This document shows, one piece after another, positions 10,035 to 18,697 of a DNA stretch of 64,000 nt. Each line of letters begins with the position of its first letter. The stretch's first letter is position 1. This stretch comes from Corynebacterium glaucum (GTDB taxonomy: Bacteria; Actinomycetota; Actinomycetes; Mycobacteriales; Mycobacteriaceae), in the NCBI RefSeq assembly GCF_030408855.1, contig NZ_CP047358.1, forward strand, positions 62,001-126,000, given 5' to 3'. The notes under the pieces were generated by a model. The model was not told the origin of the DNA, ran no database searches, and saw nothing but the letters and a program-made list of their open reading frames with translations. The position numbers were made by a program, and so were the translations under genes.

Positions 10035-10151
10035 TCTGCCCGGTATGCGCCTGCTCGCGCGCGCAAGCCGCACACTTGGCGAATACCTAGGCCGCGCCGG
10101 ATGGCCGCCCTCGGACCGCGACGCTGCGGCTGGCGAGGGAGCGGACCAGGG

Positions 10152-10550
10152 TCAGACCGAGGAGAGCGCCCTTGCCTTGATCTGGTCGAACTCCTGCTGG
10201 GTAATCGCTCCCGAGTCGAGAAGGGCCTTCGCCGAGGCGATCTCATCGGTCGGGCTCGATCCGGCGGAGCCGCCGGCGACGGACTTGATGTACTCATCCT
10301 GCCGCTGCTGGAGCTCCTGGTGCGCCTCGACCGCGCGGTCGGTCATCCCCCGACCTCGAACAAGCAGGTACGCGAGCATTCCGATGAACGGCAGCGCGAC
10401 GATGAACACCACCCACAGCGCCTTCGCGAAGCCGCCGAGGTCCTTGCTGCGGAAGAGATCTCCGAAGATCCACCACAGGGACATGAACCATGCGAAGAAG
10501 ATGAAGAACTCGAACATGGCGAGTAGGAATGAGCCGTTGTCGTCGAACAT
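10152..10550 (-). CDS. small membrane protein with PLDc_N-like helices and C-terminal SHOCT-like domain
   Basis: A 132-residue protein from the ATG at 10550, with a strong aggagg ribosome-binding site about 10 bp upstream. Residues 8-30 and 40-63 form two hydrophobic helices, resembling the phospholipase D-nuclease N-terminal family. The C-terminus (ALLDSGAITQQEFDQIKARAL) fits a SHOCT domain, a short oligomerisation or binding module. It has no catalytic motif. It is the only apparently intact cargo gene between the two directly oriented IS256 copies. Function unknown, possibly envelope stress or signalling. Confidence 0.75.
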   Translation of the reverse strand: MFDDNGSFLLAMFEFFIFFAWFMSLWWIFGDLFRSKDLGGFAKALWVVFIVALPFIGMLAYLLVRGRGMTDRAVEAHQELQQRQDEYIKSVAGGSAGSSPTDEIASAKALLDSGAITQQEFDQIKARALSSV

Positions 10551-10688
10551 CTGCTGACTGCCTCCTGACTGGATGGACGCTGGCCGAGCGGTCCACGCGG
10601 ACCCCAGCGCACGACGGTTAGGAACAAGGACGTGCCCGGGCCGTCGCCGAACCACGTTAGCAGCTCTTCCTCACCAAGCGTGGTAGCC

Positions 10689-11055
10689 GGGTTGCGACGC
10701 GCTGACCGGGTTGGGCTGGTGAAGACGGGCCTGGGACTCCACGATTCGTAGCGACCAAGCAACGGATCGAGAGGAGTCCCAGGTGAGTGTTGAGGCTACC
10801 GTCCTGCCCGCTGCGATGCTCGGCATCTCGGGGTTGGTGGTGCTTGCCGTCGGTGAGTACGGCGGTGAGCTGGAGCTGTTGGTGGAGACCTCCGAGTCGG
10901 TGACCGGGTGCCCGCGGTGCGGGGTGGTCGCGGTGGCCCACGGCCGGCGTGAGCATCTGGTGCGTGACATCCCCTCGGCGGGGCGGCCGGTGCTGCTGGT
11001 GTGGCGCAAGCGGCTGTGGCGGTGCGCCGAACCGGCGTGCCCGCAACGTACCCGG
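10689..11055 (+). mobile_element. 5' fragment of an ISL3-family insertion sequence
   Basis: A terminal-repeat-like start (gggttgcgacgcgctg at 10689) precedes the ISL3-type transposase N-terminus. Similarity ends near 11055. The following 212 bp to the next IS256 end contain no gene that I can support and no matching right end. Confidence 0.6.
10783..11055 (+). pseudogene. ISL3-family transposase, N-terminal fragment
   Basis: A GTG start opens about 90 codons with the ISL3 zinc-ribbon region: CPRCG, then RDIPSAGRPVLLVWRKRLWRC and CPQRT. The frame then runs into unrelated sequence and ends at 11094. The entire DDE catalytic part is missing, so this is a relic. Confidence 0.8.
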
Positions 11056-11267
11056 TCAGTACACCTAATAAAGCGACGTCAGTACGTTCGCTAATGCTCG
11101 AGCTGATCTTTCATCGCTCGTACCTCTTGGCTGCCAGCGTGGTCACTTATTCGCAACCGCCCACCGTGCGTTCTCTACACCCCTCACCGTTGCACTCATG
11201 TGAGACATTTGAACGCGCTGTGGCCTTATCCGTCCCCGCGGATTGCTCCTCGCCTGTCATTCCTGAA

Positions 11268-12207
11268 GGGTGTCAGGAAGTTTGTGTGTGAGGCTCTGAT
11301 CTAGAAGGAGTTTCACCGATAATGACTACGGTGTCACCGAAGAAAAACCATGACCCGGCGAGGGTCAACGAGATCAGCGAGAAGCTGATGGAAAATCCTG
11401 AGCTCGCCAGCCTGATCAGCGAGCTGTCGACCACTGCTGATGATGCCAGCGAGCTGGTCAAAGGCTTGTTGCAGGCATCGATCAACGCTGGTCTTAAGGC
11501 AGAGATGGATGCGCATTTGGGCTATAGCCATTCCGACCGCAAGGCCAAAGCCCAGGTGGAAACCGCGCAGGAGAGCAATCACCGCAACGGGTCGTACACC
11601 AAGACCGTCAATTCTGGCTACGGCGCGGTGGAAGTGACCGTGCCCAGGGATCGTGCCGGCACGTTTACTCCCCGGATGGTGCCCAAGGGCGCACGCCGGC
11701 TCACAGAACTCGACGACATGATCGTCTCGCTCTACGCCGGCGGGATGACAGTGCGCGATATCCAGCATCACCTCGCGACCACCCTTGGGGTGGATATGAG
11801 CCCGGATACGATCAGCACCATTACCGATGCGGTGTTAGACGAGGTCATGATCTGACAAAACCGCCAGCTCGACGAGTTTTACCCGGTGATCTTCCTCGAC
11901 GCGCTACGCGTGAAAATCCGTGACGGCCACCGCGTGGTCAACAAAGCCTGCTATATGGCGGTTGGTGTCGACATGGACGGCATCAAGCACATCCTGAGAT
12001 TGTGGATCGCCGACAATGAAGGCGCTGCATTCTGGGCATCGGTGTGCGCGGATCTGGCCAACCGCGGTGTCCAGGACGTGTTCATTGTGTGCTGCGACGG
12101 GCTCAAAGGCTTGCCGGAAGCCGTGGAGGCAACCTGGCCGAATTCCATGGTGCAGACCTGCATTGTGCACCTGATTCGGGCTACGAACCGGTGGGTGTCG
12201 TATCAGG
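11268..12207 (+). mobile_element. IS256-family insertion sequence, copy B (3' truncated)
   Basis: From 11268 the sequence repeats copy A (offset 2667 bp) for about 940 bp with only two differences that I can see (near 11998 and 12183). It breaks off at 12207, where a different IS256-family element begins. Copies A and B are in direct orientation and flank 1.2 kb containing the SHOCT-domain gene and the ISL3 fragment, a composite-transposon-like arrangement. Confidence 0.85.
11322..12207 (+). pseudogene. IS256-family transposase, truncated, with the same in-frame TGA (copy B)
   Basis: Identical N-terminal frame to copy A (11322-11855), including the same TGA at 11853-11855, then the continuation from 11886. 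It is cut off within the catalytic domain at the codons for RWVSYQ, and the frame ends in foreign sequence at 12242. The shared stop codon shows that the nonsense mutation preceded duplication or spread of this element. Confidence 0.85.
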
Positions 12208-13129
12208 GGTTGCGTCCCTTAGTGTGGTGTAACGCTTGCTGATGGTGGGCCCTTGAAAATAGTGGGGCGGCCACCGCCAGTAACCTTTCGACTCAACTAC
12301 CACATCTCACCGAAAGGCACATGACGATGACCGCTGCACCGCATTCTATCGACCCTGCAACCTACTTGGATGATCTGCTCGCCCAAGCCTCCCCTGACCT
12401 GATGCGGCAGATGCTGCAAGGGTTTATCAACCAGATCCTCTCCGCCCAGGCCGACACCGTCTGCGGCGCCGAATACGGCGTTGCTTCCACCGAGCGGGTC
12501 AACCACCGCAACGGGTACCGCCACCGCGACCTCGACACCCGTGTCGGCACGATCGACGTGGCAGTGCCGAAACTGCGCCACGCACGCGTTCTTCCCCGAC
12601 TGGCTACTAGAGCGCCGCTCACGAGCAGAACGCGCGCTGTCGACCGTGATCGCGACGTGCTACCTCAAAGGGGTCTCCACCCGCCGAATGAACGATCTGG
12701 TGGCAACCCTTGGGATTTCTAACCTGTCAAAATCGCAAGTCTCGCGGATGTCGGAAGAACTTGACGAGATGGTCGCAGACTTCAAAAACCGCCCACTCGA
12801 CCCCGGCGGGTACGCCTACCTGTCGTGTGACGCACTCACGATCAAAGTGCGTGAAGGCGGACGTGTGGTCAAATGCTGCGTGCTGCTAGCTACCGGGGTC
12901 AACGCCGACGGCTACCGGGAAATGCTCGGCATGCACGTTGCCACTGCGGAATCCAACGCGTCGTGGAAGGGCTTCTTCCAAGACCTCAAGGCCCGCGGGC
13001 TTTGCGGGGTCTTCCTTATCACCAGTGATGCTCATGAGGGCATCCAGCACGCCATTTCTGAAGTGCTGCCTGATGCGTCGTGGCAGCGCTGTCGCACCCA
13101 CTTCGCCAAAAACCTCTACGAAAAGGTGC
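12208..13129 (+). mobile_element. second IS256-family element (left end present, right end lost)
   Basis: It starts with an end-like sequence ggttgcgtcccttagtgtgg at 12208 and holds a Mutator-type transposase distinct from copies A and B. It is truncated near 13129 against the tail of an IS1249-like transposase. No right inverted repeat is found. Confidence 0.7.
12321..13129 (+). pseudogene. IS256-family transposase (second type), frameshifted and truncated
   Basis: The N-terminus (MTMTAAPHSIDPATYLDDLL) starts at 12321. After about 85 codons (KLRHA, near 12575) the frame shifts, and the rest (FFPDWLLERR, then the DDE region YLSCDALTIKVREGGRVVK and LITSDAHEGI) continues in another frame to NLYEKV at about 13125. 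The last third of a normal transposase is absent. Clearly inactive. Confidence 0.85.
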
Positions 13130-13436
13130 GGGTCCGGAGAACGTCAACGGAAAATGCTCGAGTGGTACCTCCACACCAAAAAGCAACTGCCTGACGACCC
13201 ACTAGACATCGCCAGGCAGTGCGATTTTGGCCAAGATCAACTCGTCAAAGTCAACGATCTTGCCGAAGAAGACCACAACAAAGCCGACCAGGAAACAGGA
13301 CGACCAGCCTTCTACGACAACGCTATCCCAACCGAATACGAACACTCGATAGGAATCAGAAAAGGCCCCATGAAATAACAAACGGTGTGCCCGCCCCACG
13401 ACACGCCGAGCGGACACACATTTTGCTACTTAACCC
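13130..13436 (+). mobile_element. 3' remnant of an IS1249-like element
   Basis: The frame reading MLEWYLHTKKQLPDDP from about 13154 to the TAA at 13376-13378 is the C-terminal part of an IS1249-type transposase; the intact copy reads MLDWWLYLKTELPDDP. It is followed by a right end (cacattttgctacttaaccc, ending 13436) that is the inverted partner of the end at 8407. Together with that 5' remnant it suggests one ancestral element split by later insertions, although the outer flanks show no target duplication. Confidence 0.75.
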
Positions 13437-13461
13437 TTTTGGACTGGCAACCCCAAAATTA

Positions 13462-14846
13462 GGGTTAAGGGTCAGAATGTGTGTCTGGATTCGGTGATTT
13501 TCGGTACCTGACCTCGTTCTTCGGCGAAAGTATACGCTTCCAGGGCGTATACCGGGCTGGGGTCGGCGAAATCCTCGGTGTGGCAACCGGGATGTGGTAT
13601 GGGCTGGTGGTGTTGTGACCCAATGCCAAAGAACCGACCACGCTGCCACTGCGGCGCTGAGATGAAACGCAACGGCACCACATCCAAAGGCACAACTCGC
13701 TGGCGGTGTAAAGCCTGCGGTTTCTCTACCTCCAAAAAGCGCCTCGATGTCACCAACGCAGCCACGTTTGCCCAATTCATCACGCACTGCACCACCACGG
13801 AAACCCTCTCCGCTACCGCGAAACGACTCGGCGTCAGCCACTCCACCCTGAAACGGCGTTTCACCTGGTGCTGGCTCGTTGACGTGCCTGATCCCACCAT
13901 CGATCACACCGGGCGCGTCTACGACCAGATCTTCATCGACGGCACCTACACCGCAGGCGGATGTCTGATCGTCGCCGCAACCCTCGACCACGTCATCGCC
14001 TGGCACTGGTGCTACCGGGAAACCAGCCGCGACTACCAACACCTGCTCTCACGCATCCCCGCCCCCTTGATCGTCGTGCTCGACGGCGGGCAAGGCGCAG
14101 CAAGCGCGATCAAAATCTGCTGGCCAACCACTAAAGTGCAGCGCTGCTTAGTCCACGCCCAACGCGTCGTGCGCCGTCACACCACCTCACACCCACGCAC
14201 CGACGCAGGACAAACGATCTACCGGTTAGCGCTCAACCTCACCCAAATCACCACACTGGACCAGGCCGCCACCTGGGGTGGGCAGCTGCATGAATTCTCC
14301 ACCATCTACCAAAGCTGGATGAACGAGAAAACCAGAAGCAAAGACCCCGCCACCGGAATGTGGGTCACCACCTGGACGCACCCCAGTGTGCGCAAGGCCT
14401 ACAACAGCTTGCATCACCTATGGCGAAACAACCTGCTGTTTGTCTACCTCGACCCACCCGAAGAAGTGCTCGATCCCGCCCGAGTCAAAGCCACCACCAA
14501 CAGTCTTGAAGGCGGGATCAACGCCCAAGTCAAAGCCCTTGCCTACGCCCACCGCGGGCGCACCAACGAACACCAACGCCGCATGCTCGACTGGTGGTTG
14601 TACCTGAAAACAGAACTGCCTGACGACCCCATCAAGATCGCCAGACAATCCAACTGGGGAAAGGATCAACTCGCCAAAGTCCAAATCCTGACCCACAACG
14701 AGAACCAAGCCGACCACGAAACAGGACGACCAGCCCTCTACGACAACGCTATCGACACCAACTACAACCACTCAATCGGCATCCAAAAAGGCCACATCTA
14801 ACCCCCACGACACGCCGAGCCAGACACACTTTTTGACCCTTAACCC
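13462..14846 (+). mobile_element. intact IS1249-family insertion sequence
   Basis: Inverted ends gggttaagggtcagaatgtg (13462) and its counterpart ending taaccc at 14846 enclose one transposase gene. The flanking bases aaaatta at 13455-13461 and 14847-14853 are a 7-bp direct repeat, consistent with target duplication. Length 1385 bp. It is the only element in this cluster that looks complete. Confidence 0.88.
13623..14801 (+). CDS. IS1249-family transposase
   Basis: A 392-residue transposase from the ATG at 13623 (MPKNRPRCHCG). An earlier in-frame ATG exists but adds residues not seen in the remnant copy. The N-terminus has a zinc ribbon (CHCG...CKACG), then a helix-turn-helix-like segment (ATAKRLGVSHSTLKRRF), and a catalytic core with acidic residues in QIFIDGTYTAGG and VVLDGGQGA. 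The C-terminus with SLEGGINAQVK supplies the final acidic residue. It has no frameshift or stop, so it may be active and may mobilise relatives in trans. Confidence 0.88.
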   Translation: MPKNRPRCHCGAEMKRNGTTSKGTTRWRCKACGFSTSKKRLDVTNAATFAQFITHCTTTETLSATAKRLGVSHSTLKRRFTWCWLVDVPDPTIDHTGRVYDQIFIDGTYTAGGCLIVAATLDHVIAWHWCYRETSRDYQHLLSRIPAPLIVVLDGGQGAASAIKICWPTTKVQRCLVHAQRVVRRHTTSHPRTDAGQTIYRLALNLTQITTLDQAATWGGQLHEFSTIYQSWMNEKTRSKDPATGMWVTTWTHPSVRKAYNSLHHLWRNNLLFVYLDPPEEVLDPARVKATTNSLEGGINAQVKALAYAHRGRTNEHQRRMLDWWLYLKTELPDDPIKIARQSNWGKDQLAKVQILTHNENQADHETGRPALYDNAIDTNYNHSIGIQKGHI

Positions 14847-14926
14847 AAAATTAAAACCCTCGGAGGAACGCGGAGTCTATGTCCGTGAACCCAAACCCGA
14901 GGGACTACGTGCTTTAGGCTACATGT

Positions 14927-15720
14927 GTGACCTACCCAGTGCAACCTCCGACATCGCAAGATTCGTTGTTATGGAGTTCTATTCCTCCTGCCCGTATGGC
15001 GACTTTCCTGCGTAATGCCCCAAATGGAACGGCAGACGAGGCTCTGAAACTCTATATCTGGGACCGTGAATTGGCTGCCGCTTTCCTTGCTGATCTTGCA
15101 ATTCTGGAGATTGCGCTGAGAGAGGGATTGCACAGAGCTGCAACTGAAAAGTGGGGGTGTATTGGTATGAAGAGATGCCCTTGGATTACCGATCGCAAAA
15201 AGGACTGGCGGAAGCTTGGAGTCGGTTGCCTGAGAACCTACGGAAAGATCGCCGTAGGGGTGATCTTCCAGGTCGTTTAGTAGCAAATTGTATGTTCGGG
15301 TTTTGGACGAATCTGCTTGATCAAGGGGGCTACACGGGTATTGGCCCTCGTCGGCGCCAAATTACATATGACGATAACTGGCCAGCCCTGCTCAAAGCTT
15401 TTCCTGGCGGACGAATAGAGGCTAAGCTGCAGCGCCGGAATAATCCCGCTAATGCCAACGAGATTACTTTCTCCAGGGCTTGGGTCTTTCAGGTCTGTAA
15501 GAGGGTTAACGATATCCGAAATAGAGTTGCCCATCACGAACCGGTAATTAACGGATTCCCGCTCAAAGGCCAGTCAAGCAATGGGTCGGTTATACGGCTG
15601 ACTCCGTCGGAGGCGCACGATGAGATTTTGAGTTTGGCCCGCATGCTCGATAGAGACATGGCTGAATGGCTACGGGTCAATAGTGCCGTGCCGCGAGTTT
15701 TCGCACAGAAACCGTTTTGA
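14927..15720 (+). pseudogene. Abi-family protein (Abi_2-like), disrupted by one frameshift
   Basis: Two overlapping frames together give one protein. The first (14927 onward, GTG; ATGs at 14972 and 14996 are alternatives) reads LYIWDRELAAAFLADLAILE. The second resumes near 15150 with YWYEEMPLDYRSQKGLAEAW and contains RVNDIRNRVAHHEPV, the R-x4-6-H pattern of Abi_2/HEPN-like proteins. Restoring one G in the GGGGG run near 15155 would join them. Such proteins are linked to phage abortive infection. GC is low and it lies beside an intact IS, so it is accessory. Pseudogene, phase-variable gene and sequencing error cannot be separated here. Confidence 0.7.
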
Positions 15721-15809
15721 TGGTTCTATAGTCACGCGTTTATCTCTACGGCTGTCACCCGGATCAACAGAATGACGCTCCAAGAACGCAGGAATATGAC
15801 GGTGAATAG

Positions 15810-16520
15810 CTACGCTTCGATTCGTCCGTAGAGGCTAGCCGAGCTGCCGGTGAACGTTGCCCAGCGCTGGTCGCCGTAGGAGAAGTGCCACCACTCGCTG
15901 TCCAGCGGAGCGAAGCCTGCGTCGAACATGGTGTGGCTGAGCAGGCGTCGCAGGTCGCGGTTGAGCACTTGCTGCGGCGACGGATCCTCCAGACGCTCCA
16001 GGTACATCGCGCCGGCTGACTCATCGAACTGGTCAAAGTCGGCACCCAAAGGCAGGCCCTGGCCGTCCACGCACAACGTGAGGTCGACGGCCGCGCCCAT
16101 GGTGTGCGGTGCGATGAGCTCGGTGTCGGAGGCGTCGGCAATGTAACGGGCATCGAGATCGGGGTACTTCTGCTTATAGATACGCGCCAGTTCCGCCTGC
16201 GCCTCGACAGAGCGCCACGTGTCCAGGATGAGGAACGTGAACGGTGCTGGCAGCGAGGCCTGCGCGCGGCGGATCCGGTCAATCACTTCCTCACGTGCCA
16301 GCATGACCCGCGGCATTGCCTGCGAACCGAGCTCCAGGTATGCGTGGTACGTGGCCAGGTCATCTGGGATCTCCACCAGCGCGCCGCCGGTTTCCTCCAC
16401 CGGAACGGTTCGTGCCACATCCGTGGACGGGGGCTCGGGTAGCGGCGTCAAGTCCGTCGGGGTGATGGCGCGCAGCTCGTCGTAGTCGTAGGGCTGCAGC
16501 CAGCGCTCGGGCACGGTCAT
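15810..16520 (-). CDS. ddpX: D-alanyl-D-alanine dipeptidase (VanX/DdpX family, M15D)
   Basis: A 236-residue zinc dipeptidase of the M15 fold. The metal and catalytic motifs are present: DTWRS (substrate-binding Arg), PHTMGAAVDL (HxxxxxxD) and EWWHFSY (ExxH). There is no signal peptide, so it acts in the cytoplasm on D-Ala-D-Ala or related dipeptides from peptidoglycan turnover. Its ATG overlaps the stop of the upstream permease gene by 4 bp (16517-16520), so the two are translationally coupled. No vanH/vanA-type ligase or dehydrogenase is linked, so peptidoglycan recycling or D-Ala nutrition is more likely than vancomycin resistance. Confidence 0.85.
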   Translation of the reverse strand: MTVPERWLQPYDYDELRAITPTDLTPLPEPPSTDVARTVPVEETGGALVEIPDDLATYHAYLELGSQAMPRVMLAREEVIDRIRRAQASLPAPFTFLILDTWRSVEAQAELARIYKQKYPDLDARYIADASDTELIAPHTMGAAVDLTLCVDGQGLPLGADFDQFDESAGAMYLERLEDPSPQQVLNRDLRRLLSHTMFDAGFAPLDSEWWHFSYGDQRWATFTGSSASLYGRIEA

Positions 16521-17950
16521 GCTGCATCCTCCTTGAGCTGGCGGGGCAGCGACTCCTTGTGCTCGCCCAGGAGCCGCTCAAGCGCGACTTCGTGGTCGAT
16601 CGGCTTGCTCATGAAGTAGAAGACTGCGCCGATCACCGCCCAGACGATGAGCACGCCGTACTCAAGCGGCCACGCGAGACTCATGTTGGTCCCCGGCCAC
16701 AGGGCGAGGATGATCACCAGCGCCGCGCCTACGGCACCGATCAGCGGGACAAACCCAGCCTTGAGTTTCGACGCTTCGTACAGCGACGGGTACTTCGTCT
16801 TCAAGCGGAACTGGCACGCAACCACCAGGATCCAGACCAGGCCGAGATAGATACCGCCGGTTTCCAGGAAGGACACCATGGCGCCGCGGCCGAGCAGGCC
16901 CAGCGCAATCGTGATCGCGGTGACCAGCATCAGCGCGTTCTTCGGCGTGCCGTGCTTCGGGTCGATCTCAGCGAAACGTTCGGGCAGCAGGTTCACGCGT
17001 GCGAGCGCGACGACGATGCGGCTGGTGGCCATGAACAGGCCAAGGAAGGAGGTGAGCAGGCCAAGAATCGCAATGGCGAAAGCCAGCGTGCCCAGGACGG
17101 GGAAGCCCGCCTCCGTGAACGCGGTGATCGTGCCCTGCTCCATGCCGGCGACCTCTTGCCACGGCATGATGAACGCCGACGATGCCAGCACAATGCAGTA
17201 GAACGAACCCGCAATGAGCACCGTCGCCACGACCAGCCAACCGATCTTCTTCGGCGGCAGGTTCGCGTCCTCTGCAAGAGTGGCAATCAGCCCGAAGCCC
17301 GCCATATACGTCATGCCTGGCACCACGAAGCGCAGCACGCTCATCGCGGCGTTCTGGTCCTCGTAGAACGGCGGCCAGAAATTATCGACGCTACCCGCGC
17401 CGAAACCCACCACCGCCAGCGCCAGGCCGATGCCGATGAGCGCAATGAACAAGATCACCTGCAACTGCCCGCCGAGGCTCGCACCGCGCACGTTGAGGAA
17501 GTAGAACAGCAGCGTGAGCGCCAGTCCGGCGACCAGGATCGGCAGCGTCACGGTCGACCCAGCCAGCGTGTACACCGGGATCTCATCCATCGCCGGGATG
17601 TAGAACTCCAGCAGCACACCGAACGACGTGAAGTAGAACGCCAGCGAAGACACGTACGCCCCGATCAGCAGCCAGCCGGCGATGAAGCCCCACGTCCGCC
17701 CGAGGATGGTGAAGCTGAACACCACCTCTCCGCCCGCGCGAGGAAACAGGCCGGTGAGCTGCGCGTACGACAATGCCACACACGCCGCAAGCAGGGTGCC
17801 CAGGGCGAGGCCGAAGATCATGCCGCCGGCACCGTATTCCTCGAAGAAGGAACCGTTCGTGTAAATCCAACTCGACCCCACCACGCCTGACACACCCAGT
17901 GCAATCAGGGTGAACATGCCGAGTTCTTTCTTCAGCTGATCCGCAGCCAC
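16517..17950 (-). CDS. APC family amino acid permease
   Basis: A protein of about 477 residues with 12 predicted membrane helices and the APC signature GVSGVVGSSWIY in helix 1. The start is set at the GTG at 17950 because aaggga stands 8 bp upstream; GTGs at 17959 and 17968 are alternatives. It is co-transcribed and coupled to the D-Ala-D-Ala dipeptidase gene, so it may carry D-alanine, a D-Ala-containing peptide or the released amino acid; that substrate is inference from context. Confidence 0.8.
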   Translation of the reverse strand: MAADQLKKELGMFTLIALGVSGVVGSSWIYTNGSFFEEYGAGGMIFGLALGTLLAACVALSYAQLTGLFPRAGGEVVFSFTILGRTWGFIAGWLLIGAYVSSLAFYFTSFGVLLEFYIPAMDEIPVYTLAGSTVTLPILVAGLALTLLFYFLNVRGASLGGQLQVILFIALIGIGLALAVVGFGAGSVDNFWPPFYEDQNAAMSVLRFVVPGMTYMAGFGLIATLAEDANLPPKKIGWLVVATVLIAGSFYCIVLASSAFIMPWQEVAGMEQGTITAFTEAGFPVLGTLAFAIAILGLLTSFLGLFMATSRIVVALARVNLLPERFAEIDPKHGTPKNALMLVTAITIALGLLGRGAMVSFLETGGIYLGLVWILVVACQFRLKTKYPSLYEASKLKAGFVPLIGAVGAALVIILALWPGTNMSLAWPLEYGVLIVWAVIGAVFYFMSKPIDHEVALERLLGEHKESLPRQLKEDAA

Positions 17951-18137
17951 CGTTTCCACTCCCTTCACATCGGTTGACTCACATCACGCAGTTCGCGATT
18001 GCGCCATATCTTAAGCAGAGCTCAAGGGCGCAGGAAGGCTTTTCGCTTTACGACGGCACGTTGTCCCCCGTAGCCTCGAAGGCTTTACGAAGCCCGAATT
18101 GGGAGTGCGGCTCAACAATGACGTGAAAGGCTTCCAT

Positions 18138-18695
18138 CTACTGCTCCTTCGTCGATCGTTTGACCTCCGCCGGGACTCCCGCGGCCAACGAATCCGAGGG
18201 TATGTCGCGAGTGACCACGCTGCCGGCGGCGACCACCACGCGATCACCCACCGTGACCCCTGGCAGCACGATCACCCCTGCACCGAACCAGCAATCCTCG
18301 CCAATCCGGATCGGGCGTGCGCGCTCCCAGCCCTCGGCGCGTTCAACATGATCGTTCACCGGGTGTTCAACGGTAATCAGTTGGCAGCCCGGCCCAAACA
18401 GGGTGCGAGCGCCAACGGTGACGTCGGCGATGTCCAGGATGGTGCAGTTGAAGTTCATGTAACACCCTTCACCGAAGCGGGTGTTCACACCGAACTCGAG
18501 GTGCAGCGGCGGCCAGATATTGGGCAACTCACCGTGCGGAAACAATCCGCGCAGCAGCTCCCGCGAGCGCTCCGGATCCGTGTTTGCAAGCCCGTTGAAC
18601 TCGCGGATCAGCTCGCGGACCTCGCGGTGTCGCGCAGCCGCTTCCTCGCCGGCGATGTACCACTGGCCTGAGCGCATGCGTTCCATGTCGTGCAT
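18138..18695 (-). CDS. sugar O-acetyltransferase (maltose/galactoside acetyltransferase type)
   Basis: A 185-residue left-handed beta-helix acetyltransferase. The Mac N-terminal domain is seen at residues 1-55 (MERMRSGQWYIA), followed by hexapeptide repeats, the catalytic-histidine context VEHPVND, and the closing GSVVTRDIPSDSLAAGVPA. It transfers acetyl from acetyl-CoA to sugar hydroxyls. The ATG is at 18695, with ATG 18686 as an alternative. The 187 bp between its stop and the permease start hold no gene but contain a copy of the genome motif at 18045-18055. Confidence 0.88.
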   Translation of the reverse strand: MHDMERMRSGQWYIAGEEAAARHREVRELIREFNGLANTDPERSRELLRGLFPHGELPNIWPPLHLEFGVNTRFGEGCYMNFNCTILDIADVTVGARTLFGPGCQLITVEHPVNDHVERAEGWERARPIRIGEDCWFGAGVIVLPGVTVGDRVVVAAGSVVTRDIPSDSLAAGVPAEVKRSTKEQ

Positions 18696-18697
18696 AG

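Noticed and set aside
8590..10045. A clean 9-bp target duplication of IS256 copy A
   Set aside because: The two flanks differ at one base and the right side does not continue the interrupted gene, so it is reported only as possible.
15810..16520. Vancomycin-resistance gene vanX
   Set aside because: The family is right, but there is no vanH, vanA or vanS/R nearby; a housekeeping or nutritional dipeptidase fits better.
16559..17890. A 443-codon + strand frame
   Set aside because: Antisense to the APC permease; its composition (Asp/Arg/His-rich) shows it is a mirror of the membrane-protein codons.
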